Source: Pelobates cultripes (taxonomy: Eukaryota > Chordata > Amphibia > Anura > Pelobatidae). From it: DNA of 64,000 bases. A model generated the notes under the pieces. It was not told the origin of the DNA and made no database searches. It saw nothing but the letters and a program-made list of their open reading frames with translations. How positions within the stretch are numbered: the stretch's first letter is position 1; every line of letters starts with the position of its first letter. The DNA lies in assembly GCA_933207985.1 (NCBI GenBank), contig OW240913.1:323436264-323500263 (forward strand), given 5' to 3'. A program made the position numbers and the translations under genes. Of the stretch, positions 1-11,023 are shown piece after piece.

Positions 1-2362
1 TCATGTTGTCCTCATCTGTGGTCCTGTGGATGTTGTTTCAAGGATCGTGTTGTCGGTGTCTATTATAAGTAGTAGAAAACATTAGGTAACATAGTGGAAA
101 ACATAGTAGTAAACATGGTAACAAAAACACAGCATTTAAAACAGCATTTAAAACATTTGAAACATTTCTGCTATAAATGTGTACACAGATCCGGAGTTAT
201 CGCATGTGTACCATCCGTGTAAACATTAAGCTATATAACAGTTTCATGCTAGTGACGGATCCGGATTGAGTGGGTTTACCCGTCTATCTTGCTTGGGTCG
301 GGGGGGGGTGTCTGGGGGTCGTCCTGTCCTGCTCAGTGGGAGTCCGTGTAAGTGGATTTGTGGTGTTGCGTTGTGTTGGGGGGGTAGGTAGGTTTGGGGG
401 GTTTCCCCCGGATTAGTCGTGGGATGTCCCCTTTTACACCTTTGTAAATAGCTAATGGTGTTGTCATGGTCTATCCTGTGTGGATGTGAGGATTCGGGTA
501 GTTATGGGAAGGTGATACTGTCTGGTTGGTTTGGTTAGTGGAGTTCATCTTGGGTTCCGGGGGGGGGGGATGGGGTGGGTAACAGTGCGTTCTAAGGGGG
601 TTCGTCTTGTGGGGTCGGGGCGGGAACTGGCTAACTAGTCCTGGGCCATTTTGGGGGGGTACCTGCAAAATAAGAGATGGTTAGATTGTAAGTCCAGTAA
701 TCAGCTAGAGAGTCCCCAGATCAGGCAGTGGATAGTTCTTGGGTAGCACGTCGGGCTTGCTGTTGGATGTGGTTTCAGGCGAGGTGTGAAGAGGTATATT
801 GCCCGTGCTCTGCTATTCCAGTGTGGTGGTAATCTGGATCTGTGCCTGGAGTTGAGTAGGGGATCTTGTAGCGGTTGGTGGGCTTTGTTCAGGGCTCCTC
901 CCGGATATCCCGAGTGCTTGGGTTTTAAGTGCAGTGTGGTAGTTATTCGTATCCAGTGGTCGATATGTCCAGGGTCTGGGCCAGTTCGTGGGTTAAGAAA
1001 GAGTTTTCGTCCTGAGGTTGGGGGTGGGGGGGGTAGGATGGCATATGGCGGAGAAGGTATGGGGTGTTTTGTTGGTTGAATGGGGACGCTTACTGCACCT
1101 GGATAGCTCCTGCTGTTGGTGGTGTGAAGGATTCCAGGTGGCAGGCGATCAGACCCGTTAGGATTGGTGGCGGCTGTCTCGGCGTTGCCGAGGGGGTTCT
1201 CCCGGGCTAGCAGGTGTTCTTAATTTCTTGGGCGGCCTAGAGTCTTCAGGGTCGTTCTGTGGTCGTCCATCTTCACGGTTTTTGTGGAAGGGGGCCAGTT
1301 GTAGTAGTTGTATTCCTAGGGATTCTGCGAAGGGCGACATGTCCGACACTGAGGTGAGGATGTGCATTTGATCGTCTTTCTTGATCATGAGTTTGAAGGG
1401 GTGTCCCCAGGTATATTTGATGCCTTGTCGCTGGAGGGCAAGTGTCAGAGGTTTGAGGTCTCTTCTTTTTTTGAGTGTGGAGGGGGCTAAGTCTTGGAAG
1501 AAAGTTAGACGGGTTTCTTTATAGCGTGGGGGTTTGTCTCGTGCTATGGTTAGTAGTTTCTCTTTAGTTGTGAAGAAGTGTAGGCGGGTGATCACATCCC
1601 TTGGGGTGGGGGCGCCCAGATTTTGCGGGCGGAGGGCTCTGTGGGCCCTGTCTAATTCCATCTCTTGAGGTGTGAGGTCAGGGGCCAATGTTTTAAAAAT
1701 GCTGTGAAGTGTGGGGACAAGTTGTTCCATGGTGACGGTTTCGGGTAGGCCTCGGATTCGTATGTTATTACGTCTGGACCTGTTGTTTAGGTCTTCCAGG
1801 CCATCTTCTAGTGCAGCCATGTGGCCATATAGGTATGCTATGTCTTGAGTGTGAGATGTGGAGGTGGCATATATGGAGGCAATCCGGTTTTCTACCTGGT
1901 CTGTGCGGGCGGTGAGGCCTACTACTTCCTCTTTAAGGCCTGCCACATGTCTTTCCATCTCGGCGGCTACATGGGCCTTAATGTCGTTGGTGGCTTGATG
2001 CAGCATGTCTCTCAGTACCGCGATGGTTATGGGGGCCGCCGGGTTCATCACTGTGTCCAGACTTTCAGCCTCCGACCCAGATTCCTCTTCTGCCTGTGAG
2101 GAGGTTGGTCTCCGTTGGTCTGATGGCGTGCGGAATATGGAGGCCACCGATGGGTTCGTGTCCCTCCGTTTCTTGTTGCCGCCCATTCTTGGTTTTCCGT
2201 ACCGGGCGGGTGCCAGCTGTGTTGGGGTTGCTGCTAGTATGAGGGCAGACTGTTTCGAGGCGTGAGGGATGCGGATGGCAGGGGATTTAGCGCGTGGGGG
2301 GATCGGAGCTTTAGGATCAGGCGTCCATCTTCGTCCGAGGTTAGGCCACGCCCCCCCTGATT
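1..2362 (-). mobile_element. L1-type LINE, 5' part (minus strand, continues off the left edge)
   Basis: The minus strand reads a 5' end at about 2362 beginning GGGGGGCGTGGCC, a short leader, then an intact ORF1 (2186-1158), then about 1.15 kb of non-coding, C-rich (sense strand) sequence to the window edge. The start motif matches the 5' end of the second L1 in this window (27949, GGGGCGTGGCTAACC), which supports a common family. No endonuclease or RT motif is visible in 1-1157. The second L1 has a long spacer between its ORFs, so ORF2 may lie outside the window; an internal deletion is the alternative. No TSD can be tested because only one end is present. Confidence 0.8.
1158..2186 (-). CDS. 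L1 ORF1 protein (RNA-binding chaperone), intact 342 aa
   Basis: L1 ORF1p coats the element RNA and acts as a nucleic-acid chaperone in the cytoplasmic L1 particle. The protein opens MGGNKKRRDTN with a basic, low-complexity head. A coiled-coil stretch follows at roughly residues 60-135 with heptad-like leucines. The family signature RRNNIRIRGLPE is at about 138-149 and starts the RRM-like domain. The C-terminal domain follows, with DRAHRAL and RDVITRLHFF. The length of 342 aa is normal for the family. The ATG at 2186 follows the C-poor leader and is the first in frame. There are no stops or frameshifts, so this copy looks younger than the other L1 here. The tail after about residue 300 is proline- and arginine-rich and less typical. 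Confidence 0.9.
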   Translation of the reverse strand: MGGNKKRRDTNPSVASIFRTPSDQRRPTSSQAEEESGSEAESLDTVMNPAAPITIAVLRDMLHQATNDIKAHVAAEMERHVAGLKEEVVGLTARTDQVENRIASIYATSTSHTQDIAYLYGHMAALEDGLEDLNNRSRRNNIRIRGLPETVTMEQLVPTLHSIFKTLAPDLTPQEMELDRAHRALRPQNLGAPTPRDVITRLHFFTTKEKLLTIARDKPPRYKETRLTFFQDLAPSTLKKRRDLKPLTLALQRQGIKYTWGHPFKLMIKKDDQMHILTSVSDMSPFAESLGIQLLQLAPFHKNREDGRPQNDPEDSRPPKKLRTPASPGEPPRQRRDSRHQS

Positions 2363-4984
2363 CCTTTCTTTATGTGTCAACGTCAACGTAGTGAGAAATC
2401 CATGGCAGAACAAATAGACTAAAACGGAGCACAAGGGAATACCAAGGAAGGGCAACCACTTAAATAGCTTGCCCTTCGCTGGGTCCTGCTCAGTTCCCAA
2501 ACTGGTTTTAGCTCACCTTGCGCTATTACAGAGAGAACCTAAACCTAAACATCCACATTAGCTAAAGAGTGCTAAACTGCACCATGGGCCAGCACTAGCC
2601 CAACAAAAGTAAATACCAGAAACAGAGAAGAGGTCCAGGCACTCCAGTAGCTTCAGGCACATTTATTAGATACAAGGGAACACTGCAACGTTTCGACCCA
2701 AGATTGGGTTTTTGTCAATCAATTGTGTCTTTCACATCTAAAATGCTGGTAATCCTGGATGATCATTTCAGCCTTGTTAGGCCTCGTCAGTGATATAGCT
2801 GATACCCCTCTAGTCTGATACCCCTCTAGTGAGCAAGGGGTTTATGTCTGGATAAACGTTTAGCCTCAGCGAGATCAAATAGACTATAAAAGGGTGCAAG
2901 AGATCCATGTCGTACAGGCCGAGACACAGAAGTAGAAAGAAAAATGTATATTTATTGAATTATTCACTAAAATGGGAATTAGAAAATAAATTACAACACG
3001 TAAACCAAAATAGCTGAGCTGGAAACATTCTCAAACATAGGCACAGTCACAGTTTGGTTATGTAAGCCTGAATTTTGCAATGCGAGATTCAAAATCAGCA
3101 GATTTCACTCTTTAGAGATAACATCTTTAGTGTACCATGCAGGTAAACAGTGGCACCTCAACAGTGTGAAAAGCAGGCATAGTCACACAGAAAGCACACT
3201 AAAGGACATAATAAGCACACAGCCATACATAGAGTAAAATGAGAGCCTTTGTGGAATGTTTCATATCAGTATGCCTTTTAATCTCTAGTTTTGTACCAGG
3301 GAGCAGACAATGTAGCAGAATGATTTCCACATATCACAAAGACAATCTACGCATTCAGTAAGAGCAAGCAAACTCATTGTTACGGCTGTCTCCCATGATT
3401 AAGAGAAGGAATACATTTGCACTTACTGACCGTGTGCCCAGTAATTTGGATTTGAGAATTGACTAGAGGATATTTAGTGCCCTTTCAACGGAGCTCCATC
3501 ATGTGTAGAAATGACCCTCTTGACTGCTGATATATAGCTTAGTTAGCAAATCATGAAATATCCTACTAGCTTAATTCGTCCAAACTAAATGACATAAGCC
3601 TAGGTGGATATCTGCTACTGTGTACTTGTAAGCTATTCATTGTTTCAGTTGGAACGCGTACTGACCGGAGACAATATGGAATAAGGAGTTTACTCATCAA
3701 ACAGTCACCAATAACACTGAACCAGGAAATCATCTACTCCGGTTGGCAACTCTGACGGACAATTAGCTGTTAGCTTACAAAATTCTCATTTCCCTAAAAT
3801 AGCCTCTTATTGTCACCAGGAAGATAAGCCCATACAGTAAAATCATCACATCAGAGTAAAATGTGACCAAAAATGCATCTGATAACCTAGGATGTACTTG
3901 ATTAAAACATATTGGAAACCATAAAATAATCTGTTTGTTAGATCCAGTAATAAAATACATGAACAGCTCAATATGGATTATTCAGACACTGGGTTCCCAA
4001 GAGGAGACATGGACAGATATTATATAATTTGACATTGATTTTGGTTAAATCCCTGGTTTGCATGTATTACCTTTATTCCACTCAGCTTTTCTTGACACAC
4101 TGTAGAAAAGACTTGTTCATATTCCAGGTCTATTCTTGTTTAATTAAGGCTGGGGAAATGATGGTTGTAATGTCTTGCTCTTTATGGAGAGTTGTAAAGA
4201 TACATTCATATTAAACAGGACGTTTTATTAGGATGTTACTTATAATAACCATGCTTGTTGGTTTCATGCAGTGCATCCAATCGAAATCCTCCAGCTTTTT
4301 AATAGAAACATCTCTACTAATATACACAGCTTTGTGGGGCTTTTAACCCCTCAATGACCAATGATGGTATATGTCTTTATACATATGCTCTTTAACGTTC
4401 CTATTTGAAAACAGAATGTTCCACCCAATACCAGCTGCAAGGCTCTATGGAGATACCCAGTAGTGTTCTAAGGGGTACTATCCCTGGTTTGGCAGAAAGC
4501 TAGGAGAAGCATGTGGAGAGTGGAAAGATAAGAGGAGGTACAAGAGACACACAAGGGGGTAAGGGAGGGGTTAAGAGGCACACAATAGGGTAAGAAAGGT
4601 TAAGGGACACACAAGAGATGGTTAGGAGTGAAACCCAAGCGAGATCTGGAGATACTCACAACAAAAATGTTTACAATTGGGTGGGGGAAGTGGAGGGTTT
4701 GAGGTGCCAACATACAATTCACAATAAGCTATGTACTCCTTGGGAGATGCCAAAATTAAATAAGCACAAGATTCTATGCTGGCGTAAAGTCTTTCACCAG
4801 ATTGGGAAGTTACAATTGGTCCTTTTTCAGTATATCATAATGACATATTCTTTATGAAATAGTGATGCAATTCAAAGATACCATAAAACGAAGCAGGGAC
4901 TATTTTGTTTTAAGGTAACGCTTGAGATTGACAAAAGGTAGAGCTCAGCAGTCAACTTTTGTTCAATGCCATCAGCTGTCACAA
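2363..4984. other. Non-coding stretch, no gene seen
   Basis: No coding or RNA gene is supported. Positions 2640-2710 (a short block ending in CAACGTTTCGACC and a T-rich run) resemble a type of interspersed repeat common in frogs, but I cannot name it. The rest is AT-rich and looks like intron sequence. Confidence 0.5.
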
Positions 4985-6660
4985 ACAGGGCCGGTGCAAG
5001 GATTTTTGCTGCCCTAGGCAAAAACAATTTTGCCGCTCCATTTGTTCCACCCACTTATGCAGACATACCTACACTGACTCATACAGACAAACACACTGAC
5101 CCACACACATACACACTCACACCGACACCCCCCACACACACTGACCCATACATACACACACACACACACACGCACACACACAGACCCATACATACACACA
5201 CACTGACTCATAAAGACACACACTGACCCATGCAGACACACGCTGACCCATACACACAAACAAACCAATACATACACACGCACACTTACTCATAAAGACA
5301 AACAATGACCCATGCAGACACACACTGATGCAGACCATGCAGACACACGCTGACCCATACACACAAACAAACCAATACATACACACGCACACTTACTCAT
5401 AAAGACAAACAATGACCCATGCAGACACACACTGGCCCATGCAGACACAGACCCATACATACACACATACACACACACGCACACACACAGACCCATACAT
5501 ACACACACACTGACCCATGCAGACACACGCTGACCCATACACACAAACAAACCAATACATACACACGCACACTTACTCATAAAGACAAACAATGACCCAT
5601 GCAGACACACACTGGCCCATGCAGACACAGACCCATACATACACACATACACACACACGCACACACACAGACCCATACATACACACACACTGACCCATGC
5701 AGACACACGCTGACCCATACACACAAACAAACCAATACATACACACGCACACTTACTCATAAAGACAAACAATGACCCATGCAGACACACACTGGCCCAT
5801 GCAGACACATGCTGGCCCATGCAGACACACGCTGACCCATGCAGACACACACAGACCCATACAGACACAGACCCATACATACACACATACAGACCCATAC
5901 ACAAACACACACACACACACACACACACACTGACCCATGTAGACACATGCTGGCCCATGCAGTCATACGCTGACCCATGCAGACACACACAGACCAATGC
6001 AGACACAGACCCATACACACACACACACACACACACACACTGACCCATATGCACACACGCAGACCCATACATACACAAACACAGTGACCCATGCAGAAAC
6101 ACACAGACCCATACATACATATACACACACACACACAGACTCAGCAGACTGACATACACAAATATATTGATGGAAACTGACTGGCACACATTCTATGAAA
6201 CACACACTGCGAGTTCTCTCTTACCTTCATTGAACTTTGCTCTTCATTCTTGTCACACTTTTTTACAGCCCCATTTCCTGTTATTCTCCTACCCACTTGT
6301 CCCCACGTACAGGGTAAGGGACGGGCGGGAGCGAGTGAATGATGCACCCTTGCACTGCTTGGCTGAGAGGGGTGCCCTGACTTTGCAGGCTGAGGTGAAT
6401 CCTGGACCGATGTTCTACTGGGCACTTGTATACAAGTAAGTGCTCAATCGCACCCGGTAACATGGCCAGCAGCAGCCACGGCCCGCTCTTTATAATCACT
6501 CCAACTTGATAGTAAAACCACTGCCGGCGCCAGGAGCTAAAGAGCACTGCAGCATGAAAATAGTGGCGGCCATGAGGGATAGCATAAACGTCCCCTCCAC
6601 TGAGAAATATTTACTGACTGGGACATCAGGGGGCATCACTGACTGACATCTTGAGTCTTG
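4985..6660. mobile_element. hAT-like non-autonomous element, left terminus plus satellite body
   Basis: The left end CAGGGCCGGTGCAAGG, followed by a conserved block reading TTTTTGCTGCCCTAGGC, has the CAGGG-type start of many hAT elements. The complementary right end of the same family is seen as a fragment at 23345-23399 (ending GCACCGGCTCTG). The body is a CA-rich satellite (5085-6150) followed by a GC-richer segment with no transposase. I found no matching right terminus before 9 kb, so the right end is lost or too diverged and the right limit given is approximate. Confidence 0.45.
5085..6150. repeat. CA/GACCCATACA satellite with a perfect 180-bp duplication
   Basis: About 1.07 kb is built from short units of the type GACCCATGCAGACACACACT and ACACAC runs. 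Within it, 5401-5580 and 5581-5760 are identical over all 180 bases, and the next copy starts at 5761 before diverging. Lack of stop-forming bases makes long open frames on both strands here; these are composition artefacts. Confidence 0.9.
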
Positions 6661-6673
6661 GGGGACCTGCCTG

Positions 6674-6855
6674 CAGGGTTATTCAATACAGTAAGTATTG
6701 TCAGAATTTATTGAGATTCTCAAAATTTAAGGTCAGTATAGGCAAAATCTCCAAGTTAGCTGTACATCCAGTTTAGCAACATTGGCCATAAATTTGAAAT
6801 TCACTTTGGGCTCATTTTTAATTCCCTACAAAACTCACTTCACCGAATAACCCTG
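6674..6855. mobile_element. Short MITE with CAGGGTTATTC termini
   Basis: The left end CAGGGTTATTCAATA and right end ACCGAATAACCCTG are inverted copies enclosing 182 bp without coding potential. A related right end (ACTAAATAACCCTG) occurs at 13324-13338. The termini suggest a hAT-like MITE, but the 8 bases either side do not match, so no TSD supports the call. Confidence 0.4.
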
Positions 6856-6913
6856 CTGGTTATAACCGAACAAAAAGTTGATATTTTATACCTTATTTTT
6901 GAAGTTTGCATAT

Positions 6914-7496
6914 ATATATATATATATATTAATTCTTTATTTTGGTTCACACTACATGGAGAATGTACATCGTATCTTGATGAATACCGTATCAACATTT
7001 AGCAATACCCTGTATGGTCGCTTATCATCAAAGTGTAAGGAGCATGCAGTGTGAGTGTTTTGTATGAAGGAAAGGTTGGTATAACATACATGTTATGGAA
7101 ATAATAAACAACAAAGAATTAAGTAGCAGGTAAATCCAGAGTGAACTCGGTAGGTTGTGGTCTTGGGAGTAGTCAGCTGGCTAGGTGTCACTGGATCCTC
7201 CTGTCGTGTTTTGCTATACTAAGGTTGTATGTGGCCGTGCCATAGTTGGTAGTCAGCGTGGGCGTTAGGATGGCATACCAATTACTGACAGCTTACTGCG
7301 AGTTGGTTACTGAGCAAGTACGCCGTGTGTGTGTCTGGGGTGGTAAATTAGTCTAGGCTGGGTGAGGTTGTCCGGCCATTCTCCGGTGCAATATATCGGG
7401 CTGCGTGGGTCATGTGTGGGTTACTTGGTTTTATTCCGTTATTGATACTTGGTTTTATTCCGTTATTGATGACTCGGTATCTTTGCTTGAAATTCC
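6914..7496 (-). mobile_element. 5'-truncated LINE, 3'-UTR only, with 13-bp TSD
   Basis: The 583-bp insert is bracketed by GAAGTTTGCATAT at 6901-6913 and 7497-7509, a 13-bp TSD of target-primed reverse transcription. The 3' end is on the left: on the minus strand the insert ends CCAAAATAAAGAATTAA followed by a TA run. No ORF2 sequence is left. Its truncated 5' end (right side) contains a 24-bp tandem duplication at 7423-7446 and 7447-7470. It is probably an L1 3' UTR, judged only from the tail type. Confidence 0.7.
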
Positions 7497-7509
7497 GAAG
7501 TTTGCATAT

Positions 7510-8628
7510 TTTAATAGTTTGACAAATTAAAATATTTTAGTAATCAATACATGTTCACCTTTTATATAAAACAAAAGACTAGATGCACACCTGAATAAAA
7601 GTTATTTGCATGCTTACACGTAGCTCTTTTTTATTCAGTGCAAGTGGAAACATTTTATAGAATGTTCTTAATAATAACACATTGTTTAAAACACAAGTAA
7701 TACAAACACCGCTATTGAGTCACAATTTATTACGCTGCAGCAAGTTATTGGCAGGCCTGGGAGATTTTTAGTGGTGGAATAATTTACAGGAGATGGAAAG
7801 TGTATGTATTATTAATTTAAATGGACACTCTAAGCACGAGAAGAACTAGAGCTTAATGCAGCCTCATTAATGCAAACACTGCCTTTTCTGACTAAAGGCA
7901 GTTTTTACATTGATTCCTAAGGCCACCCCTAGTGCCTGTCACTCAAACAACCACTAGAGATGCTTACTGCAGTGGTCCTGCAATCTTTGCAGGACTGACT
8001 TCTGGTGTCTTCACAATCTGCATAAGAACGCTCCACGTGGAGATTTATTGAGCCAATACATCTATATTAGGAGATGCTAATTGGCACATCAAGGTGATTT
8101 ATGCACAAGCAGTAGCCCCCAATTGGTTCCCTATGGGGAAGCTATGGATTGGCTTAGATCTTCATCATTGGCGATTTCAGCCAGGGCAGAGCGGTGGTTG
8201 CAATGGAGGCTGGTGCGGAAAGGGATTAATGATAAATAAAAATATTATCTTATCTATGTATTGCGGCTTATTCACTAAATAGTAACTTGAAGTGCACTGA
8301 AACCGCGTTTGCTAAATTCAAAGCTTGCCTATTTAGCTTACAAATCACTGTATGATCTAATGTTTGTAACACATCATATTTAAGTTGTCAGTGTATTAAC
8401 TATGTAACTTTGGATGTTTCTTTTCCTGATGGCAATATCAGATTGTTAATTTGCTTCATATGATGCATTACCTGTCACCCTTTATTTCACTTTTCACTGT
8501 GTGTCTTGTGATTGATTCCTGATGTCAGTCTGATGTAAATTAATAGATAAGGAGAGCTGATGAAACAGAAAAGATAACTAATACTTTCATATTTCTACTG
8601 GATTGTATCAAGAAGATAAACCCATAAA
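7510..8628. other. Non-coding, with a TTAA-MITE-like left end near 7818
   Basis: No gene is supported. TTAAATGGACACTCTAAGC at 7818 resembles the terminus of the TTAA MITEs described elsewhere in this window, but no right end was found. Other parts are AT-rich and unassigned. Confidence 0.4.
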
Positions 8629-8632
8629 TTAA

Positions 8633-9528
8633 AGGGCACCTGTCATAGCACCATTGATGCTCATTAGATTGAGTTTTGCTAGCAAATGTATAGAGTAGAA
8701 GTAAAACCTATTTTAAAATAGATTTTTCTCCCAGCTGTCAGTCAAAGCCTTGGCATAATGAGGCATTGACTGACAAGGGACAGCAGAAAAGGCCTCCCAT
8801 ATAAGGTCCATCTACTATCCTAAGCAGAGCAACATGCATGCGCTGTGGTTGCTAGGATAATTCCCTAGTTGGTGCTTCTAGCTCTAGCTCGGAAGTATAG
8901 GAATGGAGTTATGTGACATCACTCCATTCCGACGCCGGCATGCTGGCAACTAAGTCAGTATGCCGACATCACTGAGGAGATTTGCCCTGCTTGGGGACGT
9001 GTCCCAAGCAGAGCAAATCAAAGAAAAGAGCAGCCTGTGTGGCGGCCGGCCAGAGGTGGGTGTTACACACAGAGTAACACCCACGAAGTAGTGCTGGAAC
9101 GGAGGATAGGTGAGTAAATTAATATATTTTATATTGAATACGCCATGTATCTTTGTGATATATGGTGTATTCAGTGTATATGGGAGCGATTTCAGTCAAG
9201 TGGGTTTTTATCATAAGAGTTGCTTTAAATCAATGTACTGAGATTTACTTACTGTACCTCGTGCTAGTGCCACCATTTCCTTGGCTTCGTGGGTGTTACT
9301 CTTCAAGTAGCACCCACCTATGGTCCTCTCTTGCAATATATGTTGCAGCCCATCCTGCTGTTTTTTTTTTTTTATTTCCCTTTATTGGGGTCCCAAGGAG
9401 GAAACCTTCTTAATGATGCCAACATGTTGGTCTTGTTGCCAGCATCCCTGCGTCCAAATGGAGTGACGTCAGTTACTCCGTTCCTATACTCCATAGACAG
9501 TAGTGGTTATAGTGCATGACATGTTCCC
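8633..9528. mobile_element. TTAA-flanked foldback MITE (T2/Kolobok-like)
   Basis: TTAA lies directly outside both ends (8629-8632, 9529-9532). The termini AGGGCACCTGTCATAGCACC and the complement of ATGACATGTTCCC are inverted copies. The inverted repeat runs far inward: a TATAGGAATGGAGT block near 8900 pairs with one near 9480, and the GGGTGTTAC block near 9060 pairs with the one near 9295. No transposase is present. TTAA TSD with TTAAAGG-type ends fits the T2 family of Xenopus, assigned to Kolobok; that assignment is from memory of the family, not a search. Confidence 0.65.
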
Positions 9529-10551
9529 TTAAAGTAGAACTGCATCTACAAGATTTGTGGATCATAAGTTCAGCGTTTGGTAGGTATTAAAAGTTAATTT
9601 AAACATTGTGCTCACAAAATCACCATTGAATGTATAGATCAAAAATCTGTAGTTTTCAAACCACCTAGCACTGTGTTACTAGATTAGCTCATAGTGGATC
9701 ATTATGAAGTGGTGCCCTAACACTGCTCAAGGTCTGGTGCCCCGGGGACCCGCCCCCAAATCCCACCCCAGGGCCTGCCTCCAAATCCCACCCCAGGGCC
9801 CGCCTCCAATCCCACCCACAGGAATACACACATACAGACACAAACACACGCACTGATACAAAAAGGACACAGATACACACACACACAAATACAGTGGCTT
9901 ACACACAATCCATGGGGCCCCGGTACCAAACTGATCCATGGGGCCCCCCCACCGCCACCCCATACAGACACACACAGAGATACACACAGACACACATACA
10001 TACAGACACACACACATAAGGACAGACACATACATATACAGACATACAGACACACACACATACAGACACATACATAGACACACATACAGACACATACATA
10101 CAGACACACACACATACATACACACAGATACATACAGACACACACATACATACAGAGACACACATACATACAGACACATACACACACAGAGATAAATACA
10201 GACACATACATTCAGAGACACACACACACACATAAATACATACACAGAGACACACACACACAGATACATATAGACACACACACATACAGACACACACATA
10301 CACACGGATACATACAGACACAAAGAGACACATACACAGAGACACACACACATACACTAACACACACACACATGCAAAATATTTTAGTCACCCTCCTATT
10401 AACTACCTTTGAGGTGCAGGAGGGTGACTTCCCTGGGGTCCAGTGGTGGCTCAGGTTTATGGGAGTCAGAATTCCCACTCTGACTCCCTCTTCTTCCTGG
10501 TGGTTGCTGGGAGGAGTGATTGCGCCAGTTACTTCCTCCCAGTGTCTAATA

Positions 10552-10598
10552 TCATCAGAGTGGGCCCGGTCGAGCTGTTACCGGGCCCACTCTGATGA
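10552..10598. repeat. Perfect 19-bp stem hairpin
   Basis: TCATCAGAGTGGGCCCGGT at 10552-10570 is the exact complement of ACCGGGCCCACTCTGATGA at 10580-10598, with a 9-nt loop. It is GC-rich and lies inside the satellite-bearing element. It could be a structural part of that element or the end of a smaller insertion. Confidence 0.85.
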
Positions 10599-11023
10599 GG
10601 ATATTAATTTCCATCGGGTTGCCACCCGAAAGGCCCATTCACTTGTGGCCCCGGCAGTTATACTGCGCGGCCGGGGCCGCAACACCTGGCGGCAAGCACC
10701 TGTCCGCAGGGGTCCGCAGGGCTGCCGGGCCCCTGGAGTGATGGGCACGGTCGCAACTGCGACCATTTCGACCGCAGTATGTACGCCGCTGCACAAAGAT
10801 ACACACATACTGACACAGACACACACATACAGCCATATATACTGACACACACATACTGAAACAGATACACAGACATATACAGACACACTGACATACATAG
10901 TGACACACAAACACATACTAACATACATACAGACACACACATGCATAAGGACATACATACACACATAAATACATACTGACACACATACAGACAAATACAT
11001 ACATACTGACATAAATACACATA

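Noticed and set aside
5014..6205. Long open frames (up to ~299 codons) rich in Cys, Val and Met in the satellite
   Set aside because: They follow from the CA/GT composition, overlap on several frames of both strands and encode only repeat peptides.
6674..6855. hAT TSD for the CAGGGTTATTC MITE
   Set aside because: CCTGCCTG and CTGGTTAT either side do not match.
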